64,000 bases of DNA, from positions 62,001-126,000 of the forward strand of contig NZ_JAHRBL010000004.1 in NCBI RefSeq assembly GCF_019693445.1, given 5' to 3'. The notes beneath the pieces were generated by a model. The model was not told where the DNA came from and ran no database searches. It saw only the letters and a program-made list of their open reading frames with translations. This document shows positions 21,364 through 32,017 of the stretch, piece after piece. Position 1 is the first letter of the stretch. The number at the start of each line of letters is the position of its first letter. The DNA is from Deinococcus aquaedulcis. Its GTDB lineage: Bacteria; Deinococcota; Deinococci; Deinococcales; Deinococcaceae. The position numbers and the translations under genes are program-made.

Positions 21364-22884
21364 TCAGTCGCGCACGAAGTCCGAGCCGCCAATATGCAGG
21401 GCGTCGCCAAAGCGGTAGAACAGCAGGCGCTGCTCCGGGCCCCCTGCCGGTATGAGGGTGATCCCATAGCCCGCCACGCTGTAGCGCCCCGCCGTGCCCG
21501 AGCGGCTGCTGGCGGCCATGTTCGAGGTCGAGGCCCCGGCGAAGCGGCCCCCCGTGAAGGTGCCGTCGGGTCTGAAGGTGTAAGTGCTGCCGGCGGCGAC
21601 CATCACGTCGCCCCCCAGCGCTGTGTTGCCGCCGCCGCCCAGGGAGGCATAGGCGCCACTGAGCTTCAGGCCAGCGGGCGCCGGCTTGAGCGCGTCTTGC
21701 ACCTCGAACGTCTCGGTCTCGCCGTCGCCCCAGCGAATCTGAAAGTTCTGGCCCTGGCTGGTCCACTTGCCCCATTTCTGCGGTTCGAGTTCGCGTGAGA
21801 GCCGGGCGTTAAAGCTGCCCGGCGCCCAGTAGGGGTCGTTGTAGACGGTGCCGTCTTTCAAAAACAGGTACGGCGGGTACGTGATGATGACCATGCCGCC
21901 CACCCCAATACCGCTGGACTGGGTGGTGTAGACCCCCAGCACCTCGCTGTCTTTCAGGCCTTTGCCCGCCGCCACTAAAAAGCGCTCGGCCGGTTGATTT
22001 TTAAAGCGCCAGCCCACATCGGCCACCGGCAGCGTGGAGGCCTTCATTCCCGCTGGGTTGACCACCCGGCAGTCTTCCAGGGTCAGGAAGGTGTCGCGGT
22101 CAAACTCGCGCACGCGCCCCACCACCGTCACGGTCTGGCCCTTGGGCGGGTCGGCGGCGTCCCCCGCCATGTCATAGCAGTACACCGACCAGCGCACCTC
22201 GCGGCGGTCGTCACTCTGGGTCAGCGAGCGGCTGCGCTGCACCAGACCCGTCACCGCCACCTGCGGCCCCAGCGCCCGCAGCTTGCTCACGACCGCCTGT
22301 TCGGCCACGCGGCCAGCGGTGTCCTTGGGCAGGGCGGCCAGTGTCTGCCCCGCCAGAGAGGAAAGCTGCGCCACGGTGTAGCGCACCGTTGGGCCGACCG
22401 CACGGGCTGGGGCGGCGCTGGGGGTAGGGGTCGCGGTGCCGGCGCTCGCCACCCCCAGCAGCGTGTTCAGCTGCGGCACCTTGCCCCGCACATCAAAGGT
22501 GTCGCCCTTAAGTTGCGCGCGGTAGGCGGCGCACACCTGGGCTGGCGTGCCCAGGGTCCGGGTGCTGGCCACCAGCGCGTCGAGCTGCGCGTTCAGGCCT
22601 GCACGCAACTGGGTCACGTTGGCGTCTCCCACCCGCTTTCTCAGCTGGGCGTCGAACCCCTCCAGTTTCTGGGCGCTCAGCCAGGCGGCGTACGCCTGCT
22701 TGGTGGCCGCCGCCGTCGCTGGGTCACGCGTCACGCAGTCGTCGCGCAGGCGCCCGGCGCTGAGGTACGTGGCATAAGCAGTGCCCAGACCCTGCAAGGC
22801 CGCTGTGGTCTGCGCGTGGGCGGGCGGGGGTGAGCCCACCAGCAGCAGGGCGGTGCAGGCGGCGGTGCGGTGCAGCAGAGCCAT
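21364..22884 (-). CDS. secreted protein with OB-fold-like segment, unknown function
   Basis: 506 residues; start at MALLHRTAACTALLLVGSPPPAHAQ, a signal peptide, rather than 56 codons upstream. Residues 25-190 are helical. A later segment (KGQTVTVVGRVREFDRDTFLTLEDCRV) has the beta pattern of a tRNA-anti-like OB fold. The C-terminal part (YTFRPDGTFTGGRFAG, later LLFYRFGDALHIGGSDFVRD) resembles the lipocalin-like strand repeats seen in many secreted unknown proteins. Monocistronic, convergent with the metalloprotease. Function not recognised. Confidence 0.7.
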   Translation of the reverse strand: MALLHRTAACTALLLVGSPPPAHAQTTAALQGLGTAYATYLSAGRLRDDCVTRDPATAAATKQAYAAWLSAQKLEGFDAQLRKRVGDANVTQLRAGLNAQLDALVASTRTLGTPAQVCAAYRAQLKGDTFDVRGKVPQLNTLLGVASAGTATPTPSAAPARAVGPTVRYTVAQLSSLAGQTLAALPKDTAGRVAEQAVVSKLRALGPQVAVTGLVQRSRSLTQSDDRREVRWSVYCYDMAGDAADPPKGQTVTVVGRVREFDRDTFLTLEDCRVVNPAGMKASTLPVADVGWRFKNQPAERFLVAAGKGLKDSEVLGVYTTQSSGIGVGGMVIITYPPYLFLKDGTVYNDPYWAPGSFNARLSRELEPQKWGKWTSQGQNFQIRWGDGETETFEVQDALKPAPAGLKLSGAYASLGGGGNTALGGDVMVAAGSTYTFRPDGTFTGGRFAGASTSNMAASSRSGTAGRYSVAGYGITLIPAGGPEQRLLFYRFGDALHIGGSDFVRD

Positions 22885-23021
22885 ACCCTGACCGTAAAGG
22901 ACCTGTGTACCGCCGCGCTGAGGCCCGCCCCCCCGGTGCTTGAGCGTTCCTAGGGAAAGGACCGGGTCAGGCCGGGACGGGGCTTGGTAAGGCTGTTTCC
23001 ACCGCCACCAGAAGCGCCCGG

Positions 23022-23483
23022 TCAGGTCGGCGTGGCCGGCTTCCAGTCCCACCAGGTGTAGTGGTATTCACCCTGTTCCACGTCGTACACGGCGCCGCAG
23101 GCCCGGCACTGGCAGCTGTAGGTCATGTTCCAGTCGGGGGGCGAGGACGAGAGGATGGTCACGGCGCCGCTCTCCTGCTCCTTTTTCGGGTTGTAAAAAA
23201 GGTAGCCCGGATACAGCGCGCAGGCGCACAGGCCATCGCGCGCCGCCTCCACTGCCCGCAGCGCCTGGCGCAGGTGGTCGTTGTTCGGATAAAACGCGCC
23301 GCCCAGGTCAAGGTCCTCGGTGGCCTGCTGGATGGCGGCCAGGTGCGGCACCAGGGGCAGGCGGGACGCGGCCGGCAGCCGGATGACTGCGTGCGACGCC
23401 GCCCAGACGCGGTGATGGTCGCGCGAGGTCAACTCGGCCAGCAGGGAAGCGGGGTCGGTGGCGTCCGCCGTCATGGCCCTCAT
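23022..23483 (-). CDS. hypothetical cytoplasmic protein
   Basis: 153 residues; ATG at 23483 or the second ATG three codons later. The N-terminal half is helical (LLAELTSRDHHRVWAASHAVIRLPAASRLPLVPHL, HEAT-like in feel). The C-terminal half contains CACALYPGYLFYNPKKEQESG and a CQCRACGAVYDVEQGEYHYTWWDW segment whose cysteines could bind a metal. No signal peptide. Family not recognised; a bacterial toxin-immunity or knot-type protein is possible but unsupported. Confidence 0.65.
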   Translation of the reverse strand: MRAMTADATDPASLLAELTSRDHHRVWAASHAVIRLPAASRLPLVPHLAAIQQATEDLDLGGAFYPNNDHLRQALRAVEAARDGLCACALYPGYLFYNPKKEQESGAVTILSSSPPDWNMTYSCQCRACGAVYDVEQGEYHYTWWDWKPATPT

Positions 23484-23521
23484 GATGCCCTGAAGCCAGA
23501 AGGCGCTGGGGCCTACCCTCT

Positions 23522-24175
23522 TCAGCTCACCTCAACCAAGGGCGGCAGCGGAAAGGCGTGGACAAAGGCTTCTGCCAGGGCGCGGTCCCCCTGAAGCCGG
23601 ACCGTGCCTGCCGCCTCTGCCGCTGCCAATGGCTGCCCCCCGAAAATCACCGCCCCCAGCGCGCCCACCTCGCCGCTGAGGGTCAGGGCGGCTGCCGGGT
23701 CCAGGCCCGGGGTGACCTCGGCGTGGGGGCCATCGAGCCGCACGGTGTAGGCCTCGGGGCCCAGATTCAGGCCAATCACCCCCCTCAGGGCGCCGGCATT
23801 CATGGTCTTCAGGGCGGCCAGCAGGGTGGCGGTGGTGATGGGCGCCTGGGCCGGGCGGCGCGGCGAGCGCGCCCCCCAGCGGCCCAGGGCCTGCAATACC
23901 GGTTCCAGTTCGCGGCCCCACTCGGTCAGGGCATAGACGCGGGTGCTGGCAGGGGGCGGCAACTGCTCGCGCCGCAGCACGCCCACGGTTTCCAGGTCGG
24001 TCAGGCGCTGGGTCAGCACCGTGGGGCTGATCCCGCGCAGGCTGGTCTGCAGATCAATAAAGCGGCGCGGGCCGGGCAGCAGTTCACGTACCACCAGCAG
24101 CGCCCAGCGTTCCCCGATCAGGTCCAGGGCGTGGGCAACGGCACAGCCATCGTCGTAGACGCGCTTTCCAGGCAT
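23522..24175 (-). CDS. HxlR-family regulator with C-terminal SCP2-like domain
   Basis: 217 residues. Residues 1-105 are an HxlR winged helix: CAVAHALDLIGERWALLVVRELLPGPRRF, LRGISPTVLTQRLTDLE, VYALTEWGRELEPVL. Residues about 115-217 resemble the sterol-carrier (SCP2) fold found fused to some HxlR/transcription regulators (ALTLSGEVGALGAVIFGGQPLAAAEAAG). HxlR proteins answer to reactive electrophiles or drugs. It is divergent from the VOC/MFS operon at 24347, which it probably controls, from the AT-rich gap between them. Confidence 0.85.
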   Translation of the reverse strand: MPGKRVYDDGCAVAHALDLIGERWALLVVRELLPGPRRFIDLQTSLRGISPTVLTQRLTDLETVGVLRREQLPPPASTRVYALTEWGRELEPVLQALGRWGARSPRRPAQAPITTATLLAALKTMNAGALRGVIGLNLGPEAYTVRLDGPHAEVTPGLDPAAALTLSGEVGALGAVIFGGQPLAAAEAAGTVRLQGDRALAEAFVHAFPLPPLVEVS

Positions 24176-24346
24176 TGAAGCTGCAGTCTAACGCGCGGAC
24201 TCCGAAAAATGGAGTGGAGACTTGCAATTCAGGAGTGTTCTGTTTTAAGTTAAACGAGCTAAAGGAAGTTCGGGCACATTTGTTCTCTGTCGCGTGGTCG
24301 CGTGACGGCTGGCTGCTGCTGTCCCGAATGTCCGAAGGAGCCCTGT
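24176..24346. promoter_or_regulatory. divergent promoter region, HxlR gene versus VOC/MFS operon
   Basis: 171 bases, clearly more AT-rich than the surroundings. Contains ACTCC-GAAAAAT-GGAGT (24208-24224 region) and the partial palindrome GTTTTAAGTTAAAC (24242-24255), both possible operator sites. AAGGAG at 24335-24340 serves the ATG at 24347. Confidence 0.45.
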
Positions 24347-24760
24347 ATGCCCCAGCTTCAGCCCTACCTCGGTTTTAACGGTGCCTGTCAGGAGGCGATG
24401 GCCTTTTACCAGCAGTGCCTGGGCGGCACCCTCGACCTGATGCTGGCGGGCGAGTCCCCCGTGGCCGCGCAGATGCCCCCAGAGCTGCACGCGCATGTGC
24501 TGCACGGCCGTCTGGTGTCGGGCGACCTGACCCTGATGGCCTCGGACATGACCCAGGACACGGCGCGCAGCCAGTCGGTTTCCCTGATGCTGCAGTGCGC
24601 CAGTGCCGAAGAAGCCCACGCCACCTTTGACAAGCTGGCCGAGGGCGGCACGGTCACGCACCCCCTGGGCCCCTCGTTCTGGGGCTCGACCTTCGGGCAC
24701 CTGACCGACCGCTACGGGATTCACTGGCTGCTGAACGCCGAGCCCACCCCGGCGGGCTGA
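24347..24760 (+). CDS. VOC-superfamily (PhnB-like) protein
   Basis: 137 residues; start at MPQLQPYLGFNGACQEAMAFYQQCLGG, which has the Shine-Dalgarno AAGGAG six bases upstream. Glyoxalase/bleomycin-resistance beta-alpha-beta-beta-beta fold in PhnB style: YLGFNG, GDLTLMASDM, the metal-site-like positions in H-V-L and L-T-DRYGIHWLLN at the end. Members bind metals, drugs or electrophiles; substrate unknown. First gene of a packed operon, three bases before the next. Confidence 0.85.
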   Translation: MPQLQPYLGFNGACQEAMAFYQQCLGGTLDLMLAGESPVAAQMPPELHAHVLHGRLVSGDLTLMASDMTQDTARSQSVSLMLQCASAEEAHATFDKLAEGGTVTHPLGPSFWGSTFGHLTDRYGIHWLLNAEPTPAG

Positions 24761-24762
24761 GC

Positions 24763-25308
24763 ATGTCGTTTCAGGCGTATCTGGACGCCGTCCAGGCAAA
24801 GACTGGCAAAACCGTGCCCGAATTCCGGGTGCTGGCTGAAACCCAGGGCCTGAACCGGCACGGCGAGATCGTGGCGTGGCTGAAGGCCGAATACGGGCTG
24901 GGGCATGGACACGCCAATGCCGTGGCGGCGGCCCTGCTGAAGGCCGAGGCCCGCCGCGCCCCGGACACCGAGCGCACCGCCGCCGTGTTCAGCGGCAAGA
25001 AGGCCGTGTGGCAGCCCCTCTGGACGGCGCTGCTGGCCCACGCGCAGACCTTTGGGGAGGACGTGGGTGTGGCCCCGACCGAGACCTCCGTGGGCCTGAC
25101 CCGCGCGGGCCGCAAGTTTGCCCTGGTGCAGCCCGGGGTAAAGGCCGCCGACGTGGGCCTGCGCCTGCCGGACCTGACCCCCACAGCGCCCTATGAGGCG
25201 GCCGGGGCCTGGAACAGCATGGTGACCCACCGCCTGCGCCTGACCGAACCGGGCGGGCCCGAAACCCACCTGCTCGACGCCCTGCACGCGGCCTATCAGG
25301 CCCGCTGA
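24763..25308 (+). CDS. DUF4287/DUF5655 domain protein
   Basis: 181 residues. N-terminal SFQAYLDAVQAKTGKTVPEF...HGEIVAWLKAEYGLGHGHANAVAAALL is the DUF4287 pattern; from about residue 80, SGKKAVWQPLWTALLAHAQTFGEDVGVAPTETSVGLTRAGRKFALVQP follows DUF5655. Both are conserved domains of unknown function often encoded beside VOC or stress genes. No signal peptide. Its ATG lies two bases after the preceding stop, so it is in one operon with the VOC and MFS genes. Confidence 0.85.
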   Translation: MSFQAYLDAVQAKTGKTVPEFRVLAETQGLNRHGEIVAWLKAEYGLGHGHANAVAAALLKAEARRAPDTERTAAVFSGKKAVWQPLWTALLAHAQTFGEDVGVAPTETSVGLTRAGRKFALVQPGVKAADVGLRLPDLTPTAPYEAAGAWNSMVTHRLRLTEPGGPETHLLDALHAAYQAR

Positions 25309-25331
25309 CCCCCTGCCCCCGGAGGCCCCCC

Positions 25332-26792
25332 ATGACCGCGCCCGACACCCTGCTTCCGCGCGACCGCACCGTCATTCTGGTGCTGCTCGTTTCTGCCTTC
25401 GTGGTGATCCTGAACGAGACCATCATGAATGTGGCCCTGCCCCGCCTGATGGCCGACCTGGACGTGAGCGCCCGGCTGGCCCAGTGGCTCAGCACCGCGT
25501 TCATGCTCACGATGGCGGTGGTGATTCCCATTACCGGCTTCCTGCTGCAACGGCTCTCCACCCGAACGGTGTACCTGACCGCCATGGGCCTGTTCTGTGT
25601 GGGCACACTGCTGGCCGCGCTCGCACCGGGCTTTGTGCCGCTGCTGCTGGCGCGGGTGGTGCAGGCGTCTGGCACGGCCATCATGCTGCCGCTGCTCATG
25701 ACCACGGTGCTGACCCTGGTGCCCGCCCAGCAGCGCGGGGCCGTGATGGGCAACCTCAGCATTGTCATCTCGGTGGCCCCGGCTATTGGGCCCACCGTCT
25801 CCGGGCTCATTCTGCAGGTGCTGCCCTGGCGATTTCTGTTCGTGTTCGTGCTGCCGGTGGCACTGGCGGCCCTGGCATACGGCGCGCGCACCCTGCGCAA
25901 CGTGGGTACGCCCCGGCCCGTGGCGCTGGACCTGCTGTCGGTGCCCCTGGCGGCGCTGGGCTTTGGTGGACTGGTCTACGCCCTGAGCCAGGTGGGCGAG
26001 GGCGGCAGTGGACTGAGTGCCGCCACGGCCGCGCCGCTGCTGGTGGGCGTGCTGGCGCTGGTGGCCTTCCTGTGGCGGCAGGCCGTGCTGGGGCGGCGCG
26101 ACGCCCCGCTGCTGGATCTGCGGGCCTTCCGCTTTCCCCAGTTTGCCCTGGGCGTGGGCCTGATGGTGATTGCCATGATCGCGCTGTTCGGCGGCATGAT
26201 TCTGTTGCCCCTGTATCTGCAGAACCTGCGCGGCCTCAGCACCCTGCAGACGGGGTTGCTGCTGCTGCCGGGCGGCCTCCTGATGGGCCTGCTGGCGCCC
26301 AGCGTGGGGCGGCTGTACGACCGCATTGGGCCGCGTCCCCTGGCGGTGCCCGGCACCATCCTCATGACGGCGGTGCTGGTGGGCCTGAGCCGCATTGACA
26401 CCGCCACCCCCATCTGGGCGCTGCTGGCGCTGCACCTCACCCTGAGCGGGGGACTGGCCCTGCTGTTCACGCCCGTGTTTACCAGCAGCCTGTCGCCGCT
26501 GCCGCCGCACCTGTACTCGCACGGCAGCGCGATTCTCAGCACCCTGCAACAGGTGGCGGGGGCGGCCGGTACGGCGCTGCTGGTGGCCCTGATGGCCGGG
26601 CGCGCGGCCCAGCAGGTGGCGGCCGGGGTGGCGGCGCCGCAGGCCCAGGTGGCTGGCCTGCACCTCGCCTTCCTGGTGGCAGCGGGCGTGGGCGTGCTGG
26701 CGGTGGGCCTGGCCCTGGGGCTGCGGGCCTCGGGGGCCGTCCACCCCACGGCCACCGACGAGGCCGCGCCACTGGCGCACCCCGGAGACTGA
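25332..26792 (+). CDS. MFS drug exporter, DHA2 (EmrB/QacA-like) family
   Basis: 486 residues with about fourteen hydrophobic helices. The first helix holds VILNETIMNVALPRLMADL, the DHA2-type motif D1 region; ARVVQASGTAIMLPL and SVAPAIGPTVSG match antiporter motifs B and C. Such proteins swap protons for lipophilic drugs across the inner membrane. SD GGAGG at 25320-25324. It is encoded between VOC proteins and behind an HxlR regulator, fitting a drug or electrophile resistance role. Confidence 0.92.
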   Translation: MTAPDTLLPRDRTVILVLLVSAFVVILNETIMNVALPRLMADLDVSARLAQWLSTAFMLTMAVVIPITGFLLQRLSTRTVYLTAMGLFCVGTLLAALAPGFVPLLLARVVQASGTAIMLPLLMTTVLTLVPAQQRGAVMGNLSIVISVAPAIGPTVSGLILQVLPWRFLFVFVLPVALAALAYGARTLRNVGTPRPVALDLLSVPLAALGFGGLVYALSQVGEGGSGLSAATAAPLLVGVLALVAFLWRQAVLGRRDAPLLDLRAFRFPQFALGVGLMVIAMIALFGGMILLPLYLQNLRGLSTLQTGLLLLPGGLLMGLLAPSVGRLYDRIGPRPLAVPGTILMTAVLVGLSRIDTATPIWALLALHLTLSGGLALLFTPVFTSSLSPLPPHLYSHGSAILSTLQQVAGAAGTALLVALMAGRAAQQVAAGVAAPQAQVAGLHLAFLVAAGVGVLAVGLALGLRASGAVHPTATDEAAPLAHPGD

Positions 26793-26793
26793 G

Positions 26794-27207
26794 ATGAACT
26801 GGACCCTGGAAGTCGTGGTGGTGCCGGTCAGTGACGTGGCGCGGGCGGTGGCCTTTTACGCCGGTGGCCTGGGGTTTGGGGTGGATCACGACACGGCGCT
26901 GGGGGGTGGGCGTCGGCTGGTGCAGCTCACCCCGCCCGGCTCAGGCTGCTCGGTGGTGCTGGGCGACGGCCTGAGCCCTATGGCCCCGGGCACCCTCCAG
27001 GGGCTGCAACTCGTGGTGAACGACGTGCGGGCCGCCCACGCCGAGCTGCGTTCGCGGGGCGTGGCGATCAGCGACGTGCAGGTGCTGGGCCCGCAGGGCC
27101 CCCGGCCCGCCACCGACGACGACGACCTAAACAACGTGGGCTTCGTCTTTTTCAAGGACCCCGATGGGAATGGCTGGGCGGTGCAGCAGATCACCGCCCG
27201 GTCCTGA
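26794..27207 (+). CDS. VOC-family glyoxalase/dioxygenase-like protein
   Basis: 137 residues. Typical VOC pattern: LEVVVVPVSDVARAVAFYAGGLGFGVDHD at the N-terminus, LQLVVNDVRAAHAELRSRGV for the second module and FVFFKDPDGNGWAVQQI at the end, the common VOC C-terminal metal-ligand segment. The ATG follows the MFS stop after one base. Substrate unknown. Confidence 0.88.
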   Translation: MNWTLEVVVVPVSDVARAVAFYAGGLGFGVDHDTALGGGRRLVQLTPPGSGCSVVLGDGLSPMAPGTLQGLQLVVNDVRAAHAELRSRGVAISDVQVLGPQGPRPATDDDDLNNVGFVFFKDPDGNGWAVQQITARS

Positions 27208-27246
27208 ATTTTCAAACCGACGCTTTGACTCTGCCAGGAGCCCCCC

Positions 27247-27639
27247 ATGTCCCAGCTTGTTCCCGCCCTGATGTTTGAAGGCCGCGCCGCCGAGGCGCTG
27301 GCGCTCTCCTTCTCTCTGTTTCCGGGCGCCCGGCAACTTGTCCGCCAGGGCTCTGGCCCGGATGGCCCAGGGGCGCCCGGCACGCTCATGACCGCCGAGG
27401 CGGAACTGGCCGGGCAGCGCCTGCGCGTGTCCGACAGCCCTATCCCCCATGCGTTGACCTTCACGCCCTCTCTGTCGCTGTTCGTGGATGGCCTCGCTGC
27501 GGCGGACTTCGAGCGCGTGTTCGCCGGATTGTCGGCGGATGGAGAAGTGCTGATGCCGCCCGGGAACGACGGGTTCAGCACCCACTTCGCCTGGCGGAAT
27601 GACCGTTTTGGCGTGTCCTGGCCGCTGAGTGCGCCATGA
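27247..27639 (+). CDS. PhnB-like VOC protein
   Basis: 130 residues. LVPALMFEGRAAEALALSFSLFPGARQLVR and the final FSTHFAWRNDRFGVSWPLS match PhnB/3-demethylubiquinone methyltransferase-like VOC proteins. An SD (AGGAG, 27236-27240) precedes the ATG. It overlaps the next gene by four bases (ATGA). Third VOC protein of this cluster; role unknown. Confidence 0.82.
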   Translation: MSQLVPALMFEGRAAEALALSFSLFPGARQLVRQGSGPDGPGAPGTLMTAEAELAGQRLRVSDSPIPHALTFTPSLSLFVDGLAAADFERVFAGLSADGEVLMPPGNDGFSTHFAWRNDRFGVSWPLSAP

Positions 27640-27830
27640 GTGAAGCGCTGCCCCCTGGTCTGGGCCGCCCGGCCACCCGGGCCCTGACGGCCGCCGGCCT
27701 CACCACCCTGGCGGCCGTGGCCCAGCGCAGCGAGTGTGAATTGCTGGCCCTTCACGGTGTGGGGCCCAAGGCGGTGCAGGTGCTGCGCAAGGCATTGGCG
27801 GCGCAGGGGCTGGAGCTGCGCCCCGGCTGA
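27636..27830 (+). CDS. small helix-hairpin-helix protein
   Basis: 64 residues: GLGRPATRALTAAGLTTLAAVAQRSECELLALHGVGPKAVQVLRKALAAQGL. The LLALHGVGPKAVQVLR segment is a helix-hairpin-helix, a non-specific DNA-binding motif also seen at the RNA polymerase alpha C-terminus. The ATG overlaps the preceding stop (ATGA), so it is translated with the VOC gene. It may be a stand-alone DNA-binding domain; no partner is evident. Confidence 0.75.
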   Translation: MSEALPPGLGRPATRALTAAGLTTLAAVAQRSECELLALHGVGPKAVQVLRKALAAQGLELRPG

Positions 27831-27887
27831 CCCTGGCCTGCCTCCCGCTGTGTAAAGTGGCTCTGAGTGCGCCCCGGGCCGCCGCTC

Positions 27888-27893
27888 TAGACT
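27888..27893 (+). promoter_or_regulatory. -10 box of the molybdopterin oxidoreductase gene
   Basis: TAGACT seven bases before the ATG at 27901; no Shine-Dalgarno between. Confidence 0.55.
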
Positions 27894-27900
27894 GCCCGGC

Positions 27901-29934
<2,034 letters not shown>

Positions 29935-29940
29935 AGGCCA

Positions 29941-30687
29941 GTGGCCGGCACGCTGATAGTCACCGGGGGTGGGCGGGGCATAGGAGCGGCGGTGTCAATG
30001 CTCGCGGCGGCGCGAAGCTGGCGCGTGGGGGTCAACTACCGCCAGAACGGCGAAGCGGCGCGCCGGGTGGTGGCTGACATTGACGCGGCGGGCGGGCAAG
30101 CCCTGGCCGTTCAGGCCGATGTGGCCCGCCCCGAAGAGGTCGAGCGGCTGTTTCATGAGGTCAATACGGCCTTTGGCCCACTGACCGGCCTGGTCAACAA
30201 CGCGGGCCTGCTGGAGCGGCAGGCGCGGGTGGAAGAACTGGACGCGGCCCGCCTGCACCGGGTGCTGGAAACCAACGTGGTGGGTGCCTTCCTGTGCGCG
30301 GGCGCGGCGGTGCGGCAGATGTCCACCCGCCGGGGAGGCGCGGGCGGCGTTATCGTGAATGTCTCGTCCCGGGCAGCGGTGCTGGGGTCAGCCGGCGAAT
30401 ACGTGGACTACGCGGCGGCCAAGGCGGCGGTGGATACATTGACTGTGGGGCTGGCGCGGGAGGTGGCAGCCGAAGGCATCCGTGTCTGCGGCGTTCGCCC
30501 TGGCCTGATTGACACCGAGATTCACGCGCTGGGCGGTGAACCGGGCCGGGTGGCGCGCCTGAGCAGCACCGTTCCGCTGGGGCGCGGTGGCCTGCCTGCC
30601 GAGGTGGCCCACGCCATTGTGTGGCTTCTCTCGGCCGAGGCCAGCTACGTGACAGGCACAACGCTGGATGTGTCTGGTGGCCGCTGA
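29941..30687 (+). CDS. short-chain dehydrogenase/reductase
   Basis: 248 residues from GTG six bases after the preceding stop. NAD(P)-binding TGGGRGIG, NNAG motif at VNNAGLL, catalytic Ser in VNVSSRAAV and Tyr/Lys in YVDYAAAKAAV; the end YVTGTTLDVSGGR is typical of FabG-like SDRs. Substrate unknown. Probably transcribed with the molybdopterin oxidoreductase. Confidence 0.9.
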   Translation: MAGTLIVTGGGRGIGAAVSMLAAARSWRVGVNYRQNGEAARRVVADIDAAGGQALAVQADVARPEEVERLFHEVNTAFGPLTGLVNNAGLLERQARVEELDAARLHRVLETNVVGAFLCAGAAVRQMSTRRGGAGGVIVNVSSRAAVLGSAGEYVDYAAAKAAVDTLTVGLAREVAAEGIRVCGVRPGLIDTEIHALGGEPGRVARLSSTVPLGRGGLPAEVAHAIVWLLSAEASYVTGTTLDVSGGR

Positions 30688-30779
30688 AGCTGGCCTGGAG
30701 AGCGGCCCACAGGTCTGCGGGAGCGGCTGGCCGGCTGTTCTAACTGACGTCGCCTGCTGCCCTGCATGCCTGGTGCCTC

Positions 30780-31549
30780 TTACTTGAGAGGCCTGACCAC
30801 TGGGCGGCTGCCCGGCGCAGTCCAGTCAAAGCGCGCCTCGAACACCCCGCAGGCGTCGTGGCGGGTCGCCACCACCTCGCGGGCCGTGTAGGTCTCGCGC
30901 TCGTCCAGGGTGCCGTCCTTTTCAACCGGGCCGCAGCCGGGCCGGGTGGGCACAGCAAAACTCAGGGCCTGCAGGCGGCGGGTGCTGAGGTCGTAGAGGT
31001 AGAAGTTCAGCGCCACGGGTTCGTAAGGGCTGTAGGCGCCGTTGGGGGAATTGAACAGTACGCTCTGTGCGTTCTGGGCCTGGCGCCAGCCATCAATCTC
31101 CAGGCCACGCGTTGGACCGCGCAGAGGCTGCACCAGGGTGCGATCTGCAATGGCAGCCCCCCCCGAACTGGTGGCTTCCACGAACACGTCGCCCCCCAGG
31201 GCATAGAGCCGCGATACCCGGCCCACCTGCATCTGCTGCGACAGCAGGCGTCCGGTGCCCAGGTCAAAGAGCTGCAGGCGGTAGTCAGCCCACTGGCCCT
31301 GCGGCTGCGTGACCAGGGCCAGCGTGCCGCCGCTCACCAGGGTCAGGGCTTCCTGGCCTCTGGGCACCGGGTAGGTGTGCAGAGGCCGCCCGCCGCGCAG
31401 CACCTGCACCTCGCTGGGCCGCTGGACCACCTGAACCGCTGGCAGTGAGGCCGCGCCGCCCCCGCGCGCCTGCGCACTGGGCGGGGCGGTCGTGCCCAGG
31501 GCCAGCAGGGCCAGCCAGACCCAGGTGGCCCGCCTGGGGCGATGGCGGC

Positions 31550-31553
<4 letters not shown>
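30780..31553 (-). CDS. secreted hypothetical protein
   Basis: 257 residues from GTG at 31553, chosen because it overlaps the stop of the upstream gene (GTGA) and begins a signal peptide: SRHRPRRATWVWLALLALGTTAPPSAQA. The mature part is beta-rich with propeller-like strands (LTLVSGGTLALVTQPQGQWADYRLQLFDLGTGRLL, then LYALGGDVFVEA). No family recognised. Encoded with the ArsC-like gene. Confidence 0.68.
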
Positions 31554-31909
<356 letters not shown>

Positions 31910-32017
31910 GGGGGCCAGTGTACTGGTGTGCCCCGCCCGGCCACGCAGTTTGAGCGCAAGAATCCGGTCACGGCCGGGCGCGCAGCCCCGTAGCCTGAAG
32001 CCCAAGGTGAAGCCCTG

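Noticed and set aside
25296..26780. 494-residue minus-strand open frame
   Set aside because: Gln/His/Arg-rich shadow of the MFS transporter.
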